Part shown: piece after piece, positions 21,816 to 33,800 of the stretch
Position numbering within the stretch: position 1 is the first letter of the stretch
How the letters are laid out: the number at the start of each line of letters is the position of its first letter
Assembly (NCBI RefSeq): GCF_002234675.1
Contig: NC_019866.2
Coordinates: forward strand, 23,861,955-23,925,954
Reading direction: 5' to 3'
DNA length: 64,000 nucleotides
Source: Oryzias latipes
Taxonomy: Eukaryota; Chordata; Actinopteri; Beloniformes; Adrianichthyidae
The notes under the pieces: generated by a model
Seen by the model: only the letters and a program-made list of their open reading frames with translations
Told to the model about the DNA's origin: nothing
The model's database searches: none
Made by a program: the position numbers and the translations under genes

Positions 21816-24800
21816 GTGAGTCATCTGTGGGGAAGCGAGGAGGGGAGGGGGTGTTAATAAATAATTTAGGCTGTCTGTAAGAGAAGAAACCCTTTTTCTT
21901 TGTGTCCATGGAGGACGGGCTGGCGCTGGAGTGCAGGGAAAGTTTCTGGTTGAAGTGAGCGGGACTCATGAGGGAGGCTGCAGCTGCAGATGGAGGTCAG
22001 GGCTGCTGGTCGGTGGGGCGGAGAACCAGCTTCAGGTGGTGGAGTCTGCAGGAATGCAGCATGTTTTTGGATGCACCAGCATGTCAGTGTGGGGAGGAGT
22101 TTGAAATCAGACAACAGACCGACCGGCTGTTTGTTTGTAAACAACAGTGGGGGGAGGCGGGGTTCGATCTGGATCTGTTTGATCTTCTGGAAAGGAAAGG
22201 GAAAGTATGAAATCAGGAAGGGAGGAAGGTCAGATTCAGTCTGATGCTCCATGCCAGGAGTCACCGACCCTCTTCCTCGTCGGCCACCGCCACGTTTGTT
22301 TTGCATCTTCAGGCTCACCTGATCAGGTGAGCCTGAAGATGCAAAACAAACGTGGCGGCTGACAGGGCTGGTAAACCCTGATCCACGCCAAAGCTTGGTG
22401 CTTCCTCCGCTGTGTTGATGAGGACAGGGTCTTCTTCACTTCACTAGTTTTCTTTTGTGCAGTAGCGTTTGGCGTCACGGTCTCTGTGTGTGTCTTGGGT
22501 CTGGAAAGGGACCGGGTTGTTATTCCTTTGTGTTTGGATCTCTGATTGGTTCCTAGAAAACTCAAATGGTGGTTTGCATGTTGGGAACCGCCTGTTGGTA
22601 TCAACTGGTGGTCTGTGGCTCCTCCCACTGCACCATCAGCACCTCTGCAGGTTTTTTTTATCCTCAACGAGATGAGTTGACATCCTTTCTTTGTGCGTTT
22701 TTCCCCCCTTTTGTGCAAATGTTACATTAGATATACCCAGTGAGCCGAATCAGGTTGGAACATTTGCAGTGCATCTCACTGGGTTTCCGTGTTTCTGCTG
22801 GTTGTGTGGCTCCTTGAAACATCCATGCTTGTTAACTGGTGGTTTGTCAGTAAAATACATTGGATTAAAGGTTCAAAGTTGTTGTGAAAAACTGGAGCTT
22901 TAAAGGGTACAAACAACAGGAAGCATTTAGAGATGCAGGATATTCTGACGAAGACAGCGGGGGTCTCTGGAGCGTCGAAGGCCCCTCAGACTTCTTCTAC
23001 GGTCACAATCAGTCCAGCGGGGGTCACAAAGGTCGAGTCACAGTTCCGTGACTCGTCTCTGAACTTGTGCAATGACAGAAGAGGTTCATCTTTGTCATTA
23101 GCAGTTGTGGATGATCTGGATGAAGTTCCTGCAGAGGCCAACAGGATTCTCAGCTGTGGAAAGTCTCTTCTTCAGGGTGAAGTGCAGCTGCATCAAACGT
23201 CCTTCGTGGTGAATCCTGCTCTCATGCCTCTTATGCCTTATTGTTGAGGGTCTTACAGGTGGGGCGGGACTGCTGCTCTGTCAGAGGAGCTGCTGCTCGG
23301 AGGGGTCTGGTCGGCACATACATTATTGGTCCATCAGACACTTGATGAAGACTTTAATTCTGAAAAATGAAATAGAAAAATCAAAAGCTGCATTACAGAT
23401 TCCATTCTTTTGTTAAATTTGATATTTATTTCTTATTAGTTCTTTAAATCCATAGTTAGTTTGGGTAGAAAACAATTTGATCAGATAAAGTAAATCCTTA
23501 ATTTGCTTTACATCACTAGTTATGAGAAACCTCTTTTTGATTTCTCTACAAAAATGGTTTTAGATGGAAAAATGAAGAAAGGAAATTAATTTTAATAGAA
23601 TCGGAAGATGAGCTTTTTAAGACCAAACCTAACGAATTTATAATTAACTTTAAAGTCTCTCTCCGCTCATCTTTTCCGTCCCCAGTGGTCTTTTAATTGG
23701 GATGATCCTGTTTTTAGGCAAAAGCCAAAAACCCGTGTTGTTTTCTAGGACGTAGTTTCTGCAGAGCGGCAGGCGCTCATTAGAAATTCACCTCTGACCT
23801 GTGGGCGGGACCATTTGCAGGGGCGGAGCAGTGGACTTGTGGCCTGTTAGCGTAGTTTCTATGTTCCACATACGGGCCTTTTATTTTGGTCTTTGGGTCA
23901 TTTTGGGGTCTTTAACGGAAAGGCTCTGTGAAAACAGTCATCCTGTCCCTGTTGGGGTCACGGGGCTGCTGGAGCCTATCCTGGCCACGTGCGGGTGAAG
24001 GCAGGGGACGTCCTGGACAGGTCGCCAGTCTGTCGCAGGGCCCTGTGAAAACAAATGTTTACATGTCAACCAACACATGCTTGGAAACGTTCTCATGTGG
24101 AATCTCCATAGAATTCCAATATTGGACCTCCGTGTATTTTACCCGCTGATGATGATAAAGCTCTTCATAAATCTGTGAGTGTAGACGATAATGTCCTCGT
24201 TGGAGGTAACAATCAAAAAAAGTGACGTTTCTGCAGGGAGTCAGTAGATCGATGGGACAGCAGCTGGAGCCGGCCCTCAGTAGCTGAACGCAGCTGCGTG
24301 CCAGCACCCTTCTCTTCACGTTTAATCCTGACTGAAGAGTCCGCACAGGCGTGAAGGTTGGTTCTGTGCAGCGCCGTCACCAAGCAGCGAGCGCCTGGCT
24401 CGGCCGCCTCTCTGAGCATGTGTTTACCGGGCTATAAATGTCCCCGTTTGACGTCAGACGCTGGCTGCCGAGGAATGCTGCCCGCTCTCCAAACACACTC
24501 CTGTGCACACGCTCGCACCGCAGACGCACACACACTCCGTAGGTGTGTGAGTGGGAGCGGGGGGGGCATGTGCGTCACTGAGAAACGCCGCAATGTTTGC
24601 TCAGGTAATTCAAATGTGAGTAGCTGCACACTGGAAGAAACACACATGTGTTTGTGCGCTGATGGGGGGCCCAGAAGCAGCTGTGCTCGGCGCGGCCCCC
24701 TCAGAGAGGCTCTGTCCGAGCAGCTCGCAGAGGTCGGGGGTCAGCCTTTTCTCTTAGTCACTCCTAATTGACTTTGTAAGAAAACGAGATCCTTCCCTCT

Positions 24801-27800
24801 AAGCACGCTGCAGAGCCGAGCTGTTTCCAGGAAGTAGACTAATCCCATCACCTGATTCCAAGGAGGTGTTTCAGCTCCACTGCAGGCTTGGACCACCCCC
24901 CATCCATCATCCTGACCTGGTGACCTCTGGGTGCCATCCGCTGTCTAACCCACAGAGGTTTGTGAAGCAGCTGATGGGAACCATCCAATCACAGCGAGGG
25001 GTTTATTGGCTGTCAGAGAAGTGCTGCTGTTGCACTGATACTTCCACCCAAATGAAGCCCATGCCGTCGTCGATGATGGTTGCTGTCAGTGAGTCATATT
25101 CCACTGCTTGTGTTTTCCGGTGGATGACAACAATGTACCGACTCATAACAAGTCTGGAAGTGGGCGCCGCGTCACGGCCGAGGACCAGAAATGCGGTATA
25201 ACTGCAAGAGCTCCAAATAAAACTTTTGCCTGGTTTGGCAACGTTGGTGCTTGGACCCATGTCAATCCACCACTTGGGACATTGCTTTAGAAACCTTAGT
25301 GGTCAACTGACCAAAACTTTTCTTTAGTATAAAAAATGTTGGCTTTTATTTTTACTTAAAAAATTACATTTAAGATCAGATGGAGCGTAAAACTTAAATT
25401 AAAAGGTTGTAAATGAACCATGAGGCCTGGATAGGTATAGCAACTAACAACTGCCGTGTCTTTTTGGGTCACGTCATGTGATGCCATAGCAGGTGTGTGG
25501 AAGAGGGTAAAACTCTGTGGTTACCAAAAGGACTGTTTACATCGGGCTGATTTGAAGCTGGTTTCTTAGCTACGCCATCATTTAAGCTGAATTTGAAGTA
25601 ATCACCCTCTAACGCTTCTTGCTGCTGGTTATTCGGTTCACGAGGAGAAAGCCGAGTCAGCAAATCAGCAGAAAGCACTCCAGGTAGAACTGGGAAATGA
25701 TAGCGGCGTAACCATTCATTTTTACGACAGCTTGATTCATATCATAATTTGTGGTTAAAGATACGATTTACTGTGAATTTAGGTTCGTTTTAAATGATCC
25801 GATTCTCGGACCTAAAGTGGATCCAGATCATCTTGATCCCAAACTTCCAGCAGTGAGAACAGTCCACTACTGAACAGTTATCCAGATTCTTGGATTTCTT
25901 CCAGATCATCAAGTTAAATGAAATCTGTGTCCAAACCAACAAGTAAACTAGAATGAATGTCAAATCCATTCACATGTTAGTTTCCTAAAGTTCACCACTG
26001 TTGTTTTTCCTCATCCAAAGAATCCAAAGGGAACATTCTTAGAACATTCTAGACACTGGATGGTCACATGACTTTAGTCAAAGTCTGTCCACACATTGGA
26101 CTGTAATGATGGATGATCCGTGTTCATTATGTCATCACGTGTTTGTTGTCCGCGGCGATGCACTTATAGTATGATAAACCTGCCGTGTCTCAATCCAAAT
26201 GGTATTTTCCAGAAAAGATTATCGATTTATTTATCTTGGAAGGGTTTTTTAAGGGTATTAGGTCGGTTTGATTTGATTAACAAGTTGCCTCAAACAGATC
26301 AATCTGGTTGGTTGGATCGTAGGAATAGAAATCGATTCATTGATTAATTGTTGGAACCCCAGCGGACACACAAACACACAGAGTTCTTACAGATTCTTAG
26401 GGGTTTGGACTTCCAACAAGCTCCCTCTTGATTGGCTAACGTTGTTATAGAGCTATAAACTCAGGACCAATCACTGTTTACTGACGTTGTCTGTGTCCAA
26501 CATGGTGGCGTCCATATTGTGAAAATATGTCCACAGAATTGCAGTGGAACTGGAAGGACGCCATTTTCTGCGGGTGACATCACACTGGCTCGGTCCACTT
26601 TTCATATACAGCCCATGCTCTGAATGCATCCAGAGTCCGTGTAGGGGTCCAATTAGGCCAGAGTCTGGTCGTATTGAGAAGCGCACACTATATGACATTG
26701 AAATAATTGTGTCTCTGCTATGAGGAACAAATTCAGGAAGAAGTTTTTTTTTTCCTGCAGTGGCAGAGGTGAAGAGTGGCCTCCAGTCAGGCATGCAAAG
26801 CCCAGCAGCAGCAAGCAGTGAGCAGAGAGGAGGAGCTACAGAAGGAGGTGAGCAGCTTGACTCCGCCCTCCCAACTCAACATGTGCAGTTTATCGTTTGT
26901 GTTTGGAAACCGTGGTTGGAGGTCCCGGAGGTGGAAGCTGATGCAAAGTTCCCACAGCGGTTCTGCGTCGGACCCGAAAACGCACGACTCTGACAAATTT
27001 AAGCAGAATTATGAAGCAATGTCCCTGCGTCCCTTAAGTTTATAAGGCAGATTTAGATGCGGCAGTTTCAGACCAGAAAAGGCAAAAACAAAAAAAAGGT
27101 TATGTTGAATGAAGGAGCAAAACAAAACTTCAAATGCAATCCAATGCAAAAAAAAACTTTCATTATATGGAAAAGCTCCTGAGTTAAAAAGAGAAAGCTA
27201 ACTTAGCTAAATTAGTACTGAATATGTTGGGAAATAAACCATCCAACCACTTTCAAAACCTGTATAATCCCTTTTGGGGTCACGGGGGGGCTGGATTCTA
27301 GCCCAGCTTGGTTAAAGTGGGGTTACCCCCTGGATGGTACGCCATTCTGTCACAGGGTCATGCGAAAAAAAGAGCTACAATAACAGCTGAAAACCTTTGA
27401 GAAAACTTTAAACAATAAATGTCAATAGTTTAAAAAGTAAATAAGTAGAGAAAAGGGGTCTTTGGTTAGTTTATTACCTAAACTGTACGTGCTCTCTTCT
27501 AACTCCAGCCTCCAGTGGTGATTTGAGGAACTGCAACATTTGGGACTTCTTGATTGGCTTCAGATTGGGGAACAAGGTGCTAGCTTGGTTAAAATCCTGT
27601 GAAATAGTTCATTTGAGAAGAAAAAACTAGACACATATTTTAAGATCTTTGCTGTTGTCTGATGGTCCAGCGATCGACAGCCCAGAGCTGTGGAGATGAC
27701 CCCGCCAACGGCTTTGTTTTTTGTTTTTTTTCAGGAGGCGGGCTTGCAGAAAGCTCTGGAACAGAAGGAGGCCCAGTAGACCTAAGGAACGAGCCTAGGG

Positions 27801-30800
27801 TGGGGTCTCTGTCTGGGGGAGTGGCAGTGGACACAACCCTACGAGAGCAGCAGCTTCAGCAGGAGCTGGTGCTCCTCAAACAGCAGCAGGAGCTGCAGAA
27901 ACAGTTGCTGTTCGCTGAGTTTCAGAAGAAGCACGAGGTTCTGACGCGGCAGCACGAGGTCCAGCTGCAGGAGCACCTGAAGGTGAGCTGACGGGGCGGG
28001 AACAACGCCCCCCCCTCCATGGGCCGCCCTCCTCGAGCACGACTGTGATTCTGTGTCCGTGTCAGCAACAACAGGAGCTGCTGGCGGCCAAGCGCCAACA
28101 GGAGCTGGAGCAGAAACGGAAGCTGGAGCAGCAGAGGCATGAGGAGCAGGAGAAGCAGAGGCTGGAGCAGCAGCTGCTGCTGCTCAGGAACAAGGAGAAA
28201 GGCAGAGAGAGTAGGCTGTGCTGCTGCTGCTGCTGCTGCCGCCGGCTGGGCTGCTTGCTCTGTCTTTTCTGACTGCCGTCTGTCTGCAGGTGCCATCGCC
28301 AGCACGGAGGTGAAGCTGAAGCTGCAGGAGTTCCTACTCAGTAAGAAGGAGCCTGGACCCAGCGGACTGAACCATTCCTTCTCCCCAAAGTGCTGGTAAG
28401 GGTCCCACAGACACTGCTCCGTGTGTGTGTGTGTGTGTGTGTGTGTAGGTGTCTGTTGGCTTTGAATCAAGTATTCAGATGTAGATCTAAACATGAAGAA
28501 AAAACTGGGGGAGGAGCCTCGTGACGCATTTTGGCACTTGAAAAGCAAACAGATTTGATTCGGTTTAGATCATTTTAGCCATAAAATTAGAACATTTTGG
28601 TTGCAAGTAATGCTTATATAACGCCAGTCACTTCACTGCAAAAACAGGCCCCTTAGGAACAAGTCAAATTCATATTCCATTGGTAGGGACCACATCCACC
28701 ATTCTCTATGGTCCAGAGACAAACGTGGATAGAGGTTCCAATGCTGTAGACAGAGATAAATAAAATAGCCTAATAGGCCTAAAATGAGGCTAGTTATTAA
28801 TATTTTACGTCTTTGTTTTGCGGATAGAAAACAATGGGAAAACGTGGTAATCACAGGTAGATACATCAAGGTTTTTTTTGTCTTTTTAGATACCACATCT
28901 TCCCTATCTGTGCTCTAAACGCCATCCATTTGTCACAGGACATTCCTAAGTGATTCTGCAATTTTTGTACTTTTTAGAAGATTATTCAATCGATGTTATT
29001 CCATGCTTTACATCTGCTAAGTGCAGTTTATTATTCTGTATTAAGGGCTTGAACCTGTGACCGCTCCTCACCGCGCTCATTGACATTCGGATTCGGGATT
29101 CGGGTCTGCAACGACGAATGTTTCCTTAGTATTTAGGGGGGTCGGTTTTGGGGACCTAACTTAGCTGTGACATCGATCCAAAGTCATGAGGAGGCTGCCC
29201 GTCGGGTCACAAATGTCCACTTGGTCCACTGTACCTTGTTCTGAATCGAAATCAAAGTACAAGCTTTCCCAGGAAGGACAGTGATGCATATTTTAACACA
29301 ATTCCTAATGCAGAAACCAAGTTCTTCAATGGCGAAGTGAGCATGTGCAAAGGCATGCGCAGTGACACCCTTCGCGGTTTCTTACCAAGAATCCTGATTT
29401 TAAAAAAAAATTAAAGAAATCTAGTCGCTAAGAAATGTTTTCTTAAATGGTTTTGGTTTTGAAAATCTCTTTCTTGATAAGATTATTTCTCTTGCAAGAC
29501 AGAAAATCTTTTTTTAAAATTACGTTTTTGTGTTGTGAGACACGGTGACGACTACTAGGGTCGGCTATCACTGCCAAAAAAAATGAATCTATTTTAGTTG
29601 TCATTCAGTTTGATATTATTCAACTTTCAAAATCTGATCTGTCAACAAAAACTACAGCAGATCCTGTTGGAAAAAGGCGGAATTACGTTTGTTAATCCTC
29701 ATATTAAAGACTAAACTAACATAGTTTTTCATTTAAAAAATGATAGAATTTACTTTAATGAAAAATCGATTGATGATTTTTTAATCCATGTGGGCTTTCT
29801 ATGTAATTTTTTTATTTCAAAAAAACAAATTAATATTGGTTTACATTTTTCACAGACTGATTTCAGAAGATTTTTGTCACTTTTGGTCGTTGACTTCCCC
29901 CGTCTTACTAAAATAGGGATGATAAAAGATACTGGTGGTCGAAATGAAGTTGGTTTCAAAAACTGCATTCAGGCTAACAGTGTTATCTGTCCAATGATTT
30001 CTCCATGATCACAGAGCTGAAGTCTGTTTAAAATGATGTGTTTAGGGCCACAGCGTTAAACACTGGTTCACACAACATGTTCATGGTTTATATGATACAC
30101 TGGGCTTCAAATGATGTGTTCAGGGTCACCGCGTTAAAGTTGTTTTCTGACGATGCCTTAATGATCACAGCCTATTGGCTTGTTTTCTGATCAGGTGTTT
30201 AGAGTTATTTGGTTAAATTGTGTCAAATGAAACGTTCAGGTTCACAGTGTTAAACTCTATTTCAGAGGATGTGTTCAGGTTTAAAGTCAGTCAGATGAGA
30301 CATAGAGTCACAGGGATTTACTGTAACCTGTTTCAGGTGATGCATTCATGGTCCCTGTACTGAGGTCTTGTTTTAGATGATGTGTTCAAGATCACAGTGT
30401 ATAACTGTTTCAAATGACACGTTCAGGGTCTAAGTCTTGAAATCTTGTTTTAGAAGCTGTGTTGAAAGGTTAGCTTTGCATGTATCAAATGATGCATTCA
30501 GGGTCACAGAGTTGAAGTCAGCTTTAGGTGATGCTGTCGGGATGACAGTATTAAACTGTCTAATGCTGTTGACATAGTCACAGTCTTGTTTCAGATGATG
30601 CATTCAGGGTCATAGTGTTAATCTGTGTAAAATGATTTGTTCACAGTCACAGTGTGGAACTGTGTTTCATGTGATGCGTTCAGGTGAACGTGACACACTC
30701 GCCTTCAAATGATGTGTTTAGAGCACAGTGTTAAATGATGCGTTCAGGGTCACAGTGTTGAACTGGGTCAAATGGTACATTCAAGGTCACGGGAGTTATT

Positions 30801-33800
30801 TTTAGATGATCCAGTCCAGGTCACAGTGTTGAATGACATGTTCCTCTCTGTGTTCATGTTTGTATCAAAGGATGCGTTTAATGGCACTATGTGGAATTCA
30901 TTTGTGTGAAGCACATCCTCATTTATTGATATGGATTCAGGATGTGTGAATTCCCCCCCCCCCCCCCCCGCCCCTGAGGGTGAGGTGGGTTAGTATGTGT
31001 GCCCATATTTGCCCTGAAGTCAGTGTGATGACAGTGTCCACATTTCCCAGTGACCCCGAACATTCCGAGTACTGAAGATGAATTCATGGAAGGGATTTTT
31101 GGTCTTTGACAGACAGAAAACAGAACTTTTTCAGTCCTTCCATAGTGGCTGTAATGATGGAAAAGAATCAATAGAAATGGTTTAGAAATACAAAACAGCT
31201 GTAGTTGATCAGTTTTTGGGGTATCCTTAGACTTCTGAGGCTCCGGGATATTTGCTAATCAGATGGTATTACTTTAAATAAAAGATGGGCGGTGTGGATA
31301 GATATTGTAGCCGTAGTGACAACTGCCCTCACGGGTGGATGCGGGGGTGAAAAATAAGAAAACCTGTGGTGTACACAGGCATATCAAGGTCGTAGACTGC
31401 TCAGTGAACCCGTAGAGTAAAAATGCTCCTGCACATGTTTTCTTCTACGGGCATGCTGCGAGCGACAGGGGGACACCTGAGGCAGCACGCAGGGTGAAGT
31501 ATGTGATTTTTCAATCCCCTCAAATCCTGCGTACTCTGGAAGGAACGCGTTAGAGCTGTTCACGGGGTGAGTGACTCCTTTTGTACAGCCTGACTGTTAG
31601 AAAGGAGCAAACTAGACGAATAGAGTGTAGTTTGTGTGGGCGTCCTATGGGCCCCTGTGTATCACGTGCACAGCCCGTGCGTACAGCATTTGGGCGCCGC
31701 CACCTTACTAACGACTAGAGCGCGGCGTAAGGACACCACGGGGAAGCATCACCTGTACGTCATCAGTGCGTTTAACTGACACGGTCCTTACAAATACTTG
31801 ACGGTCGCACATGAGACAGTGGTACGTTCCATTTTCATGCCGTCTCTTGAGGTGGTACGAGCCTCAAAAACACCTGCGCTCCCCTTCAGATAAAGCCGCT
31901 TTGCTCCAGGACCCTCCACGGACAACCCAAAAACCCACGCCGCCTGTATTGGCCAATTCCTCCTCCCCCCGTACAGGTGCAATGCGACTAAGACTTTTAA
32001 TAAGAAAACTGTCTGTGTTTGCGGTTGCAGGGCTGCTCAGCACCCCTCCCTGGACCAGGGCTCTCCTCCTCAGGGTAGCACTCCTGGCACTCCCCCCTCC
32101 TACAAACTACCCTCGCTGTTGGGAAGCTACGAAGGCAAAGATGACTTCCCTCTACGCAAGACAGGTCAGACACTCCCAATCACAAAAAAAAAGCCCAAAA
32201 TGTGCAAAGTTTGATCTCTAATGAAATCAAAACAGCTGAATTATGAGATCATTTCCTGCTCCACTTCTGACTGACGGTAGCCATTGCGACGGACAGCTGA
32301 ACTTGTCCTCTTCTGACCCGTCCAGTCTCAGAACCCAACCTGAAGGTGCGGTCCCGACTGAAGCAGAAGGTGGCTGAGAGGCGCAGCTCCCCCCTTCTGC
32401 GTAGAAAGGACGGCACTGTCATCAGCACCTTCAAGAAAAGGGCCATCGAGATTTCAGGTGAGGCCACGAGCATAGATGCGCTGTGACCTGAACAGCACCG
32501 AGGCTCATTTCCTGTGTCTGTGTGGTCCAGTCTCCTCCATGTGCAGCAGCGCTCCGGGTTCAGGTCCCAGCAGTCCCAACAGCTCCAACACGGCCATATC
32601 AAACGGCAGCACGGGGTCGGTCCCCAACATCCAGACTGAGGTATCGTCAACATGAATGTGGTCCGGGTCGTACTGACCTGGGAGGTAAAGGTTAAGGGTG
32701 TGGGTCCTGCAGGATCTGTTCTTACTGCAAGGACAGGTTCTGTAGAAGTAAGTCAAAAATTCTTAAAATGTTCTTTAAATTAAGCAAAAAGAAAAAAAAA
32801 AAAAATCACCCAAGGGGGTAAGAAAAATGATCGTACAGAGAACTCAAATGTTAAGAAAAACAAATTCTCGTCCCTTAGACTTGTTTTTGTCAAACTTTCC
32901 TAAAACAAGGCTCTTTTTGCTTTCTTAAGATTCAGTTTTTGCAGTGTGGATCCAGTTCTGACGTGTTATCCGTGTGTGTCTGCAGCTCCGGTCGCTTCAT
33001 CAGATGCTGGGTGCCGACGGGACGCTGAGCCTGTACACGTCTCCCTCTCTGCCCAACATCTCCCTGGGTCTGCCCGCCAACACGCACATCCCGGTGGGTG
33101 AACACAGCCCGCGCCGTTTCCTGCATGCGGCGGGACGACTATGTCATCCTTACTTACTGACAACGGTTAAACAAACGTCCATCCACTCATTTCTCCTGAA
33201 TTCACAACCTGAACTTCACATTTCCTTTCTTCTTCGGGAGTTACGGACTTCAAAAATAAAAGCAGGAATCGTTCTTAAGTTTGAATCATAACATTGCTGG
33301 AAATAAACCACAAACATGTCACCTAAATGGTGCTTACAATGACGAACGGCAAACTCTGTGACCTGAAACCACTTTTTGAAGGTCTCCCATCTTTATGAAA
33401 CTTCAGAACACACTGCTAAATGAGTGGAGCGAGGTGCAGGAAGAATCACATTTACATCAACTGACTCCGGTTAATGTGGCAACACGAGGCTGGTGGAAGA
33501 TCTGCGATGGTTCCTCCTGAGAAACCTGGGGTCCATCTCTGAAGATTTGGTCAGGGCTTGTCTGTCAAACTCCTGAATCCATTTGATTTTGATCCACAAG
33601 TTTATTTGATATGCATAACAATTATGTGTTCGGTTTTTGGTTGATTTTCTATAAGGATTCTTAAACTGTGCAAAGATGAGACTTTTATGCTTGAGATTAG
33701 ATTCTTAGAAAGGCTTATAAATATCCCAGACCTTCGATGGGGGTTGTGGCTCCTGGTGAGCTTCGGCATGACAAATAACTGTGTTACTCTGCTGTCCTCC

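Noticed and set aside
25003..25260. 85-codon minus-strand open frame within an hdac5 intron
   Set aside because: It has no recognisable domain and overlaps sequence without clear splice sites; it may be a repeat fragment.
27922..28548. 208-codon minus-strand open frame
   Set aside because: It is the antisense of the hdac5 glutamine-rich exons (CAG/CTG-rich) and a (GT)n run.
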